64,000 nucleotides of DNA from NCBI RefSeq assembly GCF_016862675.1, contig NZ_BONK01000013.1, positions 109,418 through 173,417 of the forward strand, written 5' to 3'. The position numbers were made by a program, and so were the translations under genes. This DNA is from Cellulomonas chitinilytica. Lineage in GTDB: Bacteria; Actinomycetota; Actinomycetes; Actinomycetales; Cellulomonadaceae. The notes beneath the pieces are model-generated. The model searched no databases and had not been told where the DNA came from. It worked only from the letters and a program-made list of their open reading frames with translations. Positions within the stretch are counted from its first letter, which is position 1, and each line of letters begins with the position of its first letter. Of the stretch, positions 1 through 8,723 are shown one piece after another.

Positions 1-666
1 GCGGCTGCGGTAGACGATGTACGGGCGGAACAGGTAGTGCAGCGGGGCCGTGAACGCGTGCACGAGCCGGGTGAACGGGAAGATCGCGATCAGGGCGAGG
101 CCCGTGAGCGTGTGGATCTGGAACGGCAGCGGTGCCGCCGCCATCGAGGCGACGTCGGGCTGCAGCACGAAGATCGACCGGAACCACGGCGAGACCGTCT
201 CCCGGTAGTTGCCCTCGTGACCGGCGGTGGCCCCGGCGAGCGTCGCCCACAGGCCGAGCACGATCGCGCCGACGAGGACGACGTACATGAGCTTGTCGTT
301 CTTGGTGGTGGCCATGAACACCGGGCCCGTCCGGCGGCGGCGGTAGACGAGGATCGCGATGCCGACGAGCGTGCAGAAGCCCGCGACGCCGCCGACGGAC
401 AGCGCGACGGCGTGGTACTGCTCCTGCGTGATCCCGACGGCCTCGGTCCACGACATCGGGATGACCAGGCCGCCGATGTGCCCGACGATGACGAACACGA
501 GCCCGAAGTGGAACAGCGGGCTGCCGATCCGCAGCAGCCGGGACTCGTAGAGCTGCGACGACCGGGTGGTCCAGCCGAACTGGTCGTACCGGTACCGCCA
601 GATGGTCCCGCCGACGAGCGTGACGATCGCCAGGTAGGGGAGCACGCCCCACAGCACGACGCTCAT
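1..666 (-). CDS. narI: Respiratory nitrate reductase gamma subunit NarI (3' end beyond window)
   Basis: NarI is the membrane cytochrome b that oxidises quinol and passes electrons to NarH. Reading the minus strand from the ATG at 666 gives MSVVLWGVLPYLAIV followed by several hydrophobic segments. The early His pair lies in HFGLVFVIVGH, and a late pair lies in a segment ending in LHYLFRPYIVY; these fit the bis-haem b ligands of the family. The 222 codons visible are nearly the usual length (about 225-250), so only the C-terminal tail is missing at the left edge. The start overlaps the narJ stop as ATGA, so the two are probably translationally coupled. It is the last gene seen of the narGHJI operon. 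Confidence 0.93.
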   Translation of the reverse strand, partial: MSVVLWGVLPYLAIVTLVGGTIWRYRYDQFGWTTRSSQLYESRLLRIGSPLFHFGLVFVIVGHIGGLVIPMSWTEAVGITQEQYHAVALSVGGVAGFCTLVGIAILVYRRRRTGPVFMATTKNDKLMYVVLVGAIVLGLWATLAGATAGHEGNYRETVSPWFRSIFVLQPDVASMAAAPLPFQIHTLTGLALIAIFPFTRLVHAFTAPLHYLFRPYIVYRSR

Positions 667-1328
667 GCCGGTCCTCCCGATCCTCCCGGCCCGCCGGCGA
701 GCGGGAGCAGCCGCGGGTCGGCGGAGTCGAGCCCCACGTCCTCGCGCGGCGGCCCGGCCGCGGCCATCCGGTGCACGGCGGCCCGGTCGGTCGGCGACTC
801 GCCCGGCAGGGTCGCGCACACGTCGTCGAGCACCCCCGCGTACGGGGTGCCGGCCTCGTGCAGCGCGAGCCGGACGAGCTCGAGGCTGGCGCGGTACTCC
901 TGCAGCAGCGCGGGCCCGTCCACGGGGTCGGCGACGGCCGCGTACTCGAGCACGAGCGGCAGGTGGTCGGGGAGCTCGCCGTGCGTGTCGACGAGGAACC
1001 CGCTCGCGCGGTAGCGCTCCTTGAACCGGCCGAGCACCTCGCCGCGGCGGCGGGTGTCGCCGTCGGTCCAGTACGACAGGTACAGCGGCTGCCGGTGGGA
1101 CAGGTCGAACAGGTCGACGTACTCGCGCTGCAGGTCGGCCGGCGGGACTGCGCCGGCGTGGTCGAGGAACGTGCGCAGGCCGCCGCCCGACGTCGTCGCC
1201 GGGAGCTCGTCGACCGCGTCCCGCAGCAGTGGGAGACGCTCGGTGAACGCGCGGTCGGGGTACGACAGGCACCACGACGCCACCTGGTGCACGACCCGCT
1301 CGGCCGGCCGGCCGCGTGGGGCCCTCAC
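663..1328 (-). CDS. narJ: Nitrate reductase assembly chaperone NarJ
   Basis: NarJ is the cytoplasmic chaperone that holds apo-NarG during molybdenum cofactor insertion and membrane docking; it is not part of the final enzyme. The 221-residue product has the family features: an early VVHQVASWCLSYPD segment, the central LPLVLEYAA motif and a helical TorD-like character, with a proline/glycine-rich tail. The GTG start at 1328 overlaps the narH stop (GTGA), and its stop overlaps narI (ATGA), so it sits tightly inside the operon. Identification rests on motif and position and is firm. Confidence 0.93.
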   Translation of the reverse strand: MRAPRGRPAERVVHQVASWCLSYPDRAFTERLPLLRDAVDELPATTSGGGLRTFLDHAGAVPPADLQREYVDLFDLSHRQPLYLSYWTDGDTRRRGEVLGRFKERYRASGFLVDTHGELPDHLPLVLEYAAVADPVDGPALLQEYRASLELVRLALHEAGTPYAGVLDDVCATLPGESPTDRAAVHRMAAAGPPREDVGLDSADPRLLPLAGGPGGSGGPA

Positions 1329-3010
1329 GGTGCCGCCTCCCCGGGCGCGTCACCGGCGTGGTGCTCCGGGAACAGCCCCGGCGGCGTCCCGACGCCGTCC
1401 CAGTTGAGCAGGTTGACCCGGCCGCGCATCGACTCGGACGGTGCGATGCCCTCCGACGTCTGCCGCTGCTTCAGCGCGTGGAACGTCTCGACGGCCACCG
1501 GCACGGGCCGCCCGGACGCCTCGCCGAACGCCGCCGACTCGTACATCCCCGGGCCCTCGTCGTAGTCGAGCGAGCAGCCGAGCTCCTCGAGCTCGTGGCC
1601 GCGCTCCTCGTGGGCCTTCGGGATGACGTACCGGTCGGCGTACTTCGCGATCGCGAGCAGCCGGTACATCGCGTACATCGTCGTGCCCGTCATGCCGACG
1701 GACCGGGGGACGGCCTCGACGGCGTCGTCCTCGAGCGTGATGCCGCGCAGGTAGGCGCGCATGGCCGCCAGGCGGCGCAGGACCCCGGTGACGACCTCGG
1801 TGTCGCCGGCGGAGAACAACGAGGCCAGGTACTCGACCGGGATGCGCAGCGCCTCGATCGCGCCGAACAGGTTCCCGTGGTCCTCGGCGTCGTGCCCCTG
1901 CTCGCGCAGCAGGTCGACGACGGGGGACAGCGGCGGGACGTACCAGACCATCGGCATCGTCCGGTACTCGGGGTGCAGCGGCAGCGCGACCCGGTACGTC
2001 TTGGCGAGCGCGTAGACGGGCGACCGGACGGCGGCGTCGAGCCAGTCCTGCGGGATGCCCTGCTCACGGGCGGCGGCGACGACCGTGGGGTCGTTCGGGT
2101 CGAGCATGAGGTCGAGCTGTGCCTCGTACAGGGCGCGCTCGTCCTTGACCGACGCGGCCGCCGTGACGCGGTCCGCGTCGTACAGGACGAGCCCGATGTA
2201 CCGCAGCCGGCCGACGCACGTCTCCGAGCAGACGGTCGGCAGCCCCACCTCGATCCGGGGGTAGCAGAACGTGCACTTCTCGGCCTTGCCGGTCTTGTGG
2301 TTGAAGTAGATCTTCTTGTAAGGGCACCCCGTCACGCACTGCCGCCAGCCGCGGCAGCGGTCCTGGTCCACGAGCACGATGCCGTCCTCGGCCCGCTTGT
2401 AGATCGCCCCCGACGGGCACGACGCCATGCAGGACGGGTTGAGGCAGTGCTCGCAGATCCGCGGCAGGTACATCATGAACGTCCGCTCGAACTCGAAGCG
2501 GATCCGGTCCTCCGACTCGGCGCGCACCTTCTCGACCATGGGGTCCAGGTGGCCGGCCTCCGTGACGCCGCCCAGGTCGTCGTCCCAGTTCGCCGACCAG
2601 CGGATCTTCGTGTCCTCGCCCGTGATCAGGCTCTTCGGCCGTGCCACCGGGAAGTCGTCGCCGAGGGGTGCGTCGACGAGCGTCTCGTAGTCGTACGTCC
2701 ACGGCTCGTAGTAGTCCTCGAGCTTCGGCTGCACCGGGCTCGCGAAGATCGTCAGGAGCTTCTTGACCCGGCCGCCTGCCTTCAGCGCGAGGCGGCCGCG
2801 CTTGTTCAGCGTCCAGCCGCCGCGCCACGTCTCCTGGTCCTCGTACCGCCGCGGGTACCCCTGGCCGGGGCGGGTCTCGACGTTGTTGAACCACACGTAC
2901 TCGACGCCCGCGCGGTTCGTCCACGCCTGCTTGCACGTCACCGAGCACGTGTGGCACCCGATGCACTTGTCGAGGTTCATCACCATCGCCATCTGGGCCA
3001 TGACACGCAT
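1325..3010 (-). CDS. narH: Respiratory nitrate reductase beta subunit NarH
   Basis: NarH is the cytoplasmic iron-sulphur subunit that wires NarI haems to the NarG molybdenum site. The 561-residue product starts MRVMAQMAMVMNLDKC, in register with the N-terminus known for E. coli NarH, which supports the ATG at 3010. Cluster ligands are visible: C16/C19/C22/C26, C186/C189/C194/C198, C219-W222-C225-C229 (Trp replaces one Cys, typical of the 3Fe-4S centre) and C246/C249. It follows narG by 3 nt and overlaps narJ by 4 bp. Confidence 0.96.
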   Translation of the reverse strand: MRVMAQMAMVMNLDKCIGCHTCSVTCKQAWTNRAGVEYVWFNNVETRPGQGYPRRYEDQETWRGGWTLNKRGRLALKAGGRVKKLLTIFASPVQPKLEDYYEPWTYDYETLVDAPLGDDFPVARPKSLITGEDTKIRWSANWDDDLGGVTEAGHLDPMVEKVRAESEDRIRFEFERTFMMYLPRICEHCLNPSCMASCPSGAIYKRAEDGIVLVDQDRCRGWRQCVTGCPYKKIYFNHKTGKAEKCTFCYPRIEVGLPTVCSETCVGRLRYIGLVLYDADRVTAAASVKDERALYEAQLDLMLDPNDPTVVAAAREQGIPQDWLDAAVRSPVYALAKTYRVALPLHPEYRTMPMVWYVPPLSPVVDLLREQGHDAEDHGNLFGAIEALRIPVEYLASLFSAGDTEVVTGVLRRLAAMRAYLRGITLEDDAVEAVPRSVGMTGTTMYAMYRLLAIAKYADRYVIPKAHEERGHELEELGCSLDYDEGPGMYESAAFGEASGRPVPVAVETFHALKQRQTSEGIAPSESMRGRVNLLNWDGVGTPPGLFPEHHAGDAPGEAAP

Positions 3011-3013
3011 CGG

Positions 3014-6000
3014 TCAGTACCTCACGTCCTGGCTGCGCCGCCGGATGGTCGTCACCATGTCCCGCTGGTTTCCCGTCGGGCCGAGGTAGTTGAACGTGTA
3101 CGAGAGCTGCGCGTACCCGCCGATGAGGTGCGTCGGCTTCACGAGCAGCCGGGTCACCGAGTTGTGGATGCCGCCGCGGCGGCCCGTCCTCTCCGTCTTC
3201 GGGACGTCGATGGTGCGTTCCTGCGCGTGGTGCACGAAGACGACGCCCGCGGGCATCCGGTGGCTGACGATCGCGCGGCAGACGAAGATCCCGTTCGCGT
3301 TCGAGCACTCGATCCAGTCGTTGTCCGCCGCGCCGATCGCCTCGGCGTCCTGCGGGCTCATCCAGCACGTCGGGCCGCCCCGGGACAGCGACAGCATCAG
3401 CAGGTTGTCCTGGTACTCCGAGTGGATCGACCACTTGGAGTGCGGCGTCAGGTAGCGGACCGTCACCTGCTTCGCCCCGTCGGGGCCCAGCTCGGGCTCT
3501 CCCAGCAGCCGGTGCAGGTCGAGCGGCGGCCGGTAGATCGGCAGGGCCTCGCCGAGGTCGCGCATCCAGTCGTGGTCGAGGAACAGGTGCATGCGGCCCG
3601 TCAGCGTGTGCCACGGCTTGAGACGCTCGACGTTCACCGTGAACGGCGCGTACCGGCGGCCGCCCGTCTCCGAGCCGGACCACTCGGGCGACGTGATCAC
3701 CGGGACCGGCCGCGCCTGCGTGTCGGCGAACGTGATCCGCTTCTCCTCGCTGCCCTCCGCGAGGTCCGCGAGCGGCTTGCCGACGCGGCGCTCCAGGGTC
3801 TTGAACCCCTGCACGGCGAGCTCGCCGTTCGTCGTGCCGCTCAGCGACAGGATCGCCTCGGCGAGCTTGACGTCCGTGTCGAGCGCCGGCCGTCCGTCAC
3901 CCGCCCCGCCGAGCATCACGCCGTTGAGCTTCCCGAGACGGTCGACCTCGTGCTCCAGCCGGTACGTGACGTTCTTGATCGTGAAGCCGAGCCGGTCCGC
4001 GAGCGGGCCGAGCGTCGCGAGCTTGTCCGCGATGGCGGTGTAGTCGCGCTCGACGACCTGGAGCAGCGGCATCGTCTTCCCGGGCACCGCGGGGACGTCG
4101 CCGCGCAGCCAGTCCCGCACCACCCCGCCGGGCTGCCCGGCCTCGCCGGGGGTGTCGTGCTGGACCGGCACACTCACCACGTCGTGCCGCACGCCCAGGT
4201 GCGTCCGGGCCAGCTCGGAGAACCGCTGCGCGACCAGGTGGAACGCGTCGAAGTCGCTGCGCGCCTCCCACGGCGGGTCGATCGCCGGCGTGAATGCGTG
4301 CACGAACGGGTGCATGTCCGTCGACGACAGGTCGTGCTTCTCGTACCAGGTGGCGGCGGGCAGGACGACGTCGGAGAGCATCGTCGTCGACGTCATGCGG
4401 AAGTCCGCGCTCACGAGCAGGTCGAGCTTGCCCTCGGGGATGTCGTCGCGCCACGTCACCTCCTGCGGGCGCAGGTCGGGCGCCGGCTCGGTCGCGGCGA
4501 CGTTCGAGTGCGTGCCCAGCAGGTGCTTGAGGAAGTACTCGTTGCCCTTGCTCGACGAGCCCAGCAGGTTCGCCCGCCACAGCACCAGCGTGCGCGGCCA
4601 TGCCTCGGGGGCGTCGACGTCCTCGATCGCGAACTTCACGTCCCGGTCCGCGATCCGCTGGACCACGTGCTGGACCTCGTCCTGGGCGGTGCCTGCCTCG
4701 ACCGCGGCGCGCGCCTCGTCGGCCAGGTCGAGCGGGTTGCGGTCGAACTGCGGGTAGAACGGCATCCAGCCGAGCCGCGCCGACTGCGCGATCGTGTCGG
4801 CCGTGTGCATGCCGCTCAGGTTCCCCTCGGCCAGGGGAGACGCGAGCGCGTCCGCGCGATACCCGTCGAACCGCCACTGGTCCGTGTGCATGTACCAGTA
4901 CGACGTGCCCGTCATCGTCCGCGGCGGCCGCGACCAGTCCAGCGCGTTCGCGAGCGACAGCCACCCCGTCAGCGGGCGGCACTTCTCCTGCCCGACGTAG
5001 TGCGCCCACCCGCCGCCGTTGCGACCGAAGCACCCCGTGAACGCGAGCAGCGCCAGCACCGCCCGGTACGTCACGTCGCCGTGGAACCACTGGCAGATCC
5101 CCGCGCCCATGATGATCATCGACCGGCCGCGGGACTTCTCGGCGTTCGTCGCGAACTCCCTGGCGATCCGCGTGCACGCCTGCGCCGGCACCGACGTGAT
5201 CGACTCCTGCCACGCCGGGGTGTACGGGACCTCCGGGTCGTCGAACCCCGTCGGCCACTCGCCGGGCAGACCCTCGCGCCCGACGCCGTACTGGGCCAAG
5301 GTCAGGTCGAAGACCGTCGTCACCAGGTGGTCGCCGACCCGTCGGACCGGGACGCCGCGCCGCAGCACAGAGCCCGACCCGTCCGGGGCCTCGAAGCAGG
5401 GCAGCAGGACGGTGGCGGTGTCGCCGCCGCCGGGGGCGTCGCTGATGCTGAGCGCCGGCTCGACGCCGTCCAGGTCGAGGTTCCAGCGCCCCTCGCCGGA
5501 GTCCGTGTAGCGGAAGCCCATCGAGCCGTTCGGGACCACCGGGGTACCCGTCGCGGAGTCGAGGAGCACCGTCTTCCACTCGGCACCCTCAGCCGGTGAC
5601 GCCCCCGTCGCGCCCGGAAGGTCGCTCTCCCGCAGGAACTTGCCCGGCACGTACCCGCCCTCGCGCTCCTGCAACGTGATCAGGAACGGCAGGTCCGTGT
5701 ACCGGCGCACGTAGTCGGCGAAGAACGGCACCTGCCGGTCCACGAGGTACTCGCGCAGGACGACGTGGCCCATCGCCATCGCCAGCGCCGCGTCGGTCCC
5801 GGCCTGTGCGGGCAGCCACTCGTCCGCGAACTTCGTGTTGTCCGAGTAGTCCGGCGACACCGTGACGACCTTGGTGCCGCGGTAGCGCACCTCCGCCATC
5901 CAGTGCGCGTCGGGCGTCCTGGTCACCGGCACGTTCGAGCCCCACATCATGAGGTACGTCGCGTCCCACCAGTCGCCGGACTCGGGCACGTCCGTCTGGT

Positions 6001-6733
6001 CGCCGAACATCTGCGGGGACGCGACGGGCAGGTCCGCGTACCAGTCGTAGAACGACGTCATCACGCCGCCGATGAGCTGGATGAACCGCGTCCCCACGCA
6101 GTGCGACACGATCGACATCGCCGGGATCGGAGAGAAGCCCGCGCAGCGGTCCGGACCGTGCGTCTTGATCGTGTGCACGTGCGCGGCCGCCACCATCTCG
6201 ACGGCCTCGTCCCAGCCGACCCGCACCAGTCCGCCCTTGCCGCGTGCCTGCTGGTAGCGCCTCCGCCGCTCGGGGTCGCCGACGACGTCGGCCCAGGCGA
6301 GCACGGGGTCCTTCAGCCGGGCGCGGGCCTCGCGGTACATCTCGACGAGCACGCCCCGCGCGTACGGGTAGCGCACCCGGGTGGGGGAGTACGTGTACCA
6401 GGAGAACGCGGCGCCACGCGGGCAGCCGCGAGGCTCGTAGTCGGGACGGTCGGGGCCCGGTGACGGGTAGTCCGTCTGCTGGGCCTCCCACGTGATGATG
6501 CCGTCCTTGACGTACACCTTCCACGAGCACGAACCGGTGCAGTTCACGCCGTGCGTGGAGCGGACCACCTTGTCGTGCCGCCAGCGGTCCCGGTAGAAGA
6601 CGTCTCCGCGCCTGCCGCCCTCACGGAACACCGCCCGCGAGTCCGGCGTCTCGTCCCACCGGGTGAAGAACCGGCCCGTCCGCAGCAGCGCGTCGGAGGC
6701 CGGACCGTCGAGACGAGCAGCGCTGCCGTCCAT
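3014..6733 (-). CDS. narG: Respiratory nitrate reductase alpha subunit NarG
   Basis: NarG is the catalytic subunit that reduces nitrate to nitrite at a molybdenum-bis-MGD centre facing the cytoplasm. The 1,239 residues match the family length (about 1,240). The N-terminal FS0 cluster ligands are H61, C65, C69 and C104. The molybdenum ligand Asp lies in SFYDWYADLPVASPQ, followed by QTDVPESGDWW and WGSNVPVTRTPDAHW, all signature stretches. It has no twin-arginine signal, as expected for cytoplasmic NarG. There is no Shine-Dalgarno before the ATG. A TAGGGT box lies 6 nt upstream, so the operon may begin with a leaderless message. Confidence 0.97.
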   Translation of the reverse strand: MDGSAARLDGPASDALLRTGRFFTRWDETPDSRAVFREGGRRGDVFYRDRWRHDKVVRSTHGVNCTGSCSWKVYVKDGIITWEAQQTDYPSPGPDRPDYEPRGCPRGAAFSWYTYSPTRVRYPYARGVLVEMYREARARLKDPVLAWADVVGDPERRRRYQQARGKGGLVRVGWDEAVEMVAAAHVHTIKTHGPDRCAGFSPIPAMSIVSHCVGTRFIQLIGGVMTSFYDWYADLPVASPQMFGDQTDVPESGDWWDATYLMMWGSNVPVTRTPDAHWMAEVRYRGTKVVTVSPDYSDNTKFADEWLPAQAGTDAALAMAMGHVVLREYLVDRQVPFFADYVRRYTDLPFLITLQEREGGYVPGKFLRESDLPGATGASPAEGAEWKTVLLDSATGTPVVPNGSMGFRYTDSGEGRWNLDLDGVEPALSISDAPGGGDTATVLLPCFEAPDGSGSVLRRGVPVRRVGDHLVTTVFDLTLAQYGVGREGLPGEWPTGFDDPEVPYTPAWQESITSVPAQACTRIAREFATNAEKSRGRSMIIMGAGICQWFHGDVTYRAVLALLAFTGCFGRNGGGWAHYVGQEKCRPLTGWLSLANALDWSRPPRTMTGTSYWYMHTDQWRFDGYRADALASPLAEGNLSGMHTADTIAQSARLGWMPFYPQFDRNPLDLADEARAAVEAGTAQDEVQHVVQRIADRDVKFAIEDVDAPEAWPRTLVLWRANLLGSSSKGNEYFLKHLLGTHSNVAATEPAPDLRPQEVTWRDDIPEGKLDLLVSADFRMTSTTMLSDVVLPAATWYEKHDLSSTDMHPFVHAFTPAIDPPWEARSDFDAFHLVAQRFSELARTHLGVRHDVVSVPVQHDTPGEAGQPGGVVRDWLRGDVPAVPGKTMPLLQVVERDYTAIADKLATLGPLADRLGFTIKNVTYRLEHEVDRLGKLNGVMLGGAGDGRPALDTDVKLAEAILSLSGTTNGELAVQGFKTLERRVGKPLADLAEGSEEKRITFADTQARPVPVITSPEWSGSETGGRRYAPFTVNVERLKPWHTLTGRMHLFLDHDWMRDLGEALPIYRPPLDLHRLLGEPELGPDGAKQVTVRYLTPHSKWSIHSEYQDNLLMLSLSRGGPTCWMSPQDAEAIGAADNDWIECSNANGIFVCRAIVSHRMPAGVVFVHHAQERTIDVPKTERTGRRGGIHNSVTRLLVKPTHLIGGYAQLSYTFNYLGPTGNQRDMVTTIRRRSQDVRY

Positions 6734-6739
6734 GGCCCG

Positions 6740-6745
6740 ACCCTA
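6740..6745 (-). promoter_or_regulatory. Putative -10 box of narG (leaderless)
   Basis: On the minus strand TAGGGT sits with 6 nt between it and the narG ATG, so transcription would start at or next to the A of ATG. No clear -35 was found 17-18 nt further upstream (the best is CTGCAG). No FNR- or NarL-like site was recognised in the short 75-nt gap before the terminator. Confidence 0.45.
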
Positions 6746-6808
6746 GTGACGCCGGTCCGATGCTGCAGCAGATGGGCGTCGGCGCAGGTCAGCGGCCGAC
6801 CACGACGC

Positions 6809-6843
6809 AGAAGAGGGCCGCGCCGACGGCGCGGCCCTCTTCT
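6809..6843 (-). terminator. Strong intrinsic terminator, 16-bp perfect stem
   Basis: The arm AGAAGAGGGCCGCGCC and its exact complement are separated by a GAC triplet loop, giving a 16-bp perfect hairpin just 25 nt after the stop of the substrate-binding protein gene. It would end the transporter operon and insulate narG. The stem is symmetrical and there is only a short T tract. Confidence 0.85.
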
Positions 6844-6867
6844 GTCGTGCCGATCAGTCGGTCGGTG

Positions 6868-7869
6868 TCAGTCGGCGGCCAGCGACCCGTCGCTGGACAG
6901 GACCAGCCCGATCGCCGCGTCCCCCTGCCGCACGGCCTGGCCGATGAGACCGAAGTCGTACGACTTGAACTCGGCGAACTCGAGCCCGTACGTGTCCTCG
7001 AGCCCCGGCTGGCAGAACGGCCGGTCCGGGCACTCGGCCGGTCCCGCGAGCACCAGCCCGCCGCACGCCGCGGCCAGGTCGCTCAGGGTCGTGACGTCGT
7101 GCTCCTGCGCGAACGCCTCCGTGACGGCGAACGCGTTCTGGTCCTGCGCCGCGGACGGCTTCCCGACGGTGATCCCGGCGGCCCCCGCCAGCGGCGTCAG
7201 GGCGGCGACCGTCGCGTCGACGTCGTCGGAGGCGACCGACTCGGCGTCCGCGCCGTTCTGCTGGGCGTTGAGGAAGTCCGCGAGCGTCGCGGCGTACTCC
7301 GGTACCGCCGTGAGGCTGCCGTCAGTGATCTGCGGCAGGTACAGCTCGCGGTTGCCGATGGTCCGGACCTCGACCGTGAACCCGGCGGTGCGCAGCGCGG
7401 CCGCGTAGATCTCCGCGAGCGTCGCGCTCTCCGAGAAGTTCGCGGCGCCGATGACGAGGGACGTCCCCGACCCCGACTGGTCGGCGGCGGCGATGCCCTC
7501 CTGGGTGACGAACTCGCCACCCACCTCGCTGGAGGTCTTGCGGTCGATGTCGACGGCCTTGTTGAGCTCGATCAGCTTCTCGGTGTCGAGCGCCGCGGAC
7601 ACCTCGTCGAGCACCTCGAGGATCTCGGGGTGCTCGGTCGCCGCGGCCTTGTTGACGGCCGGGATGATGTTGTCGGCGTTCTGCAGGCCCTTGTCGTCCT
7701 CGAGGACCACGAGCTTGTCACCCTTGACGGGGTCGCACGTGGGCAGCCCGGACGTGCCGGTGACCTGGGCGTCTGCCTCACCGCCCCCCGACCCGGGGGT
7801 GCCGCAGGCACCGAGGAGGAGCGTCGCGGCGGCGAGCAGGCTGAGAGCGGTCATGCGTCTGGCGTTCAT
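6868..7869 (-). CDS. Osmoprotectant (glycine betaine/choline-type) ABC transporter substrate-binding lipoprotein, domain order permuted
   Basis: This is a 333-residue lipoprotein: the signal peptide ends in LLLGAC with the lipidated Cys at 22. It belongs to the OpuBC/OpuCC/ProX group that delivers quaternary ammonium solutes to a membrane permease. The order of segments is unusual. The stretch at residues 51-127 (LVVLEDDKG, then LDTEKLIELNKAVDID) is normally the end of this family, yet here it precedes the usual beginning (LVIGAANFSESATLAEIY, from about 138). The protein ends at AIGLVLSSDGS, exactly where LVVLEDD would normally follow. This looks like a circular permutation. It is the last gene of a permease-permease-binding-protein operon, with AGGAG before the ATG. 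Confidence 0.88.
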   Translation of the reverse strand: MNARRMTALSLLAAATLLLGACGTPGSGGGEADAQVTGTSGLPTCDPVKGDKLVVLEDDKGLQNADNIIPAVNKAAATEHPEILEVLDEVSAALDTEKLIELNKAVDIDRKTSSEVGGEFVTQEGIAAADQSGSGTSLVIGAANFSESATLAEIYAAALRTAGFTVEVRTIGNRELYLPQITDGSLTAVPEYAATLADFLNAQQNGADAESVASDDVDATVAALTPLAGAAGITVGKPSAAQDQNAFAVTEAFAQEHDVTTLSDLAAACGGLVLAGPAECPDRPFCQPGLEDTYGLEFAEFKSYDFGLIGQAVRQGDAAIGLVLSSDGSLAAD

Positions 7870-7906
7870 CGGTCACTCCTGGGGCAGGGACGGGGAGGTG
7901 GGCCGG

Positions 7907-8722
7907 TCAGACGGGGGAGCCTGACCCATTCGAGTCGGTCGACGGCGTGACGGCAACCGGTATCGGTGGTTCGTGGGACGCGGCAGCGGGCCGGTCGGTG
8001 CGGTGGGCGGTGCGGCGACGGGTGCGGCGACGGCTCCGCGGGGTGCGACCGTCACGGCCGAGAGCCTGCAGACCGGCGGGGGTCACGAGCCGCTGCGCGA
8101 CGGCGAGCAGCCCTTCGGCGACCAGGCAGAGCGCGGCGACGAGGAACCCCCCGGCGAGCACCTGGCCGTAGTTCAGCGTGCCGAAGCCCTCGACGACGAT
8201 CGTGCCGAGGCTGCGGCCCCCGACGAGCGCGGCCAGCGGCACGGTGGCGAGCACCTGCACCGCCCCGGTCCGCACTCCGGCGGCCAGCTGCGGCACGGCG
8301 AGCGGTAGCTCCACCGACCACAGGCTGCGCCCGCCCGACATGCCCGTGCCCCTGGCCGCGTCGCGGACGTCCGCGTCGACGTCGCCGAGACCCGTCACGG
8401 CCCCCGACAGCAGCGGAGGGACGGCGAACACGGCGCACGCGAGCACGGTCGCGGTGTTGCCGAACAGCCCGCTCGCCGCGAGCAGGGTCAGCAGGGCGAG
8501 CGTCGGCAGCGCGCGCGTGGTGTTCGCGACGACGACCCCGGCCGTGCCGCCGCGGCCACGGTGACCGAGCCACAGCCCGACCGGCAGCGCGACGACGGCG
8601 GCGAGCAGCACCGCGAGCACCGACACCGTCACGTGCGCGACCGTGAGGGCGAGCACGCCGTTGCGGCCCGTCCAGTTCAGCGGGTCGTTGAGCCAGGCGA
8701 ACGCCTCCTGCAGGACGTCCAC
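7907..8722 (-). CDS. Osmoprotectant ABC transporter permease (OpuBD/ProW type)
   Basis: This 271-residue integral membrane protein has about five to six hydrophobic helices. It carries the permease coupling motif region around RDAARGTGMSGGRSLWSVELPLAVP, which contacts the ATPase. Family knowledge places it as one of two permeases in a heterodimeric quaternary amine importer. The C-terminal 45 or so residues are an Arg-rich then Pro/Ser-rich tail with no recognised domain, an unusual extension. It begins 1 nt after the upstream permease stop and precedes the binding-protein gene by 37 nt. Confidence 0.9.
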   Translation of the reverse strand: MDVLQEAFAWLNDPLNWTGRNGVLALTVAHVTVSVLAVLLAAVVALPVGLWLGHRGRGGTAGVVVANTTRALPTLALLTLLAASGLFGNTATVLACAVFAVPPLLSGAVTGLGDVDADVRDAARGTGMSGGRSLWSVELPLAVPQLAAGVRTGAVQVLATVPLAALVGGRSLGTIVVEGFGTLNYGQVLAGGFLVAALCLVAEGLLAVAQRLVTPAGLQALGRDGRTPRSRRRTRRRTAHRTDRPAAASHEPPIPVAVTPSTDSNGSGSPV

Positions 8723-8723
8723 G

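Noticed and set aside
1316..5599. A 1,400-codon open frame on the plus strand across narH and narG
   Set aside because: It is antisense to clear nar genes, rich in Arg/Val/Asp low-complexity sequence, and shows no family motif; at about 74% GC, long antisense frames arise by chance.
6734..6808. FNR/ArcA- or NarL-type sites before narG
   Set aside because: The 75-bp gap was read on both strands and no TTGAT-N4-ATCAA-like or TACYYMT-like pair was seen.
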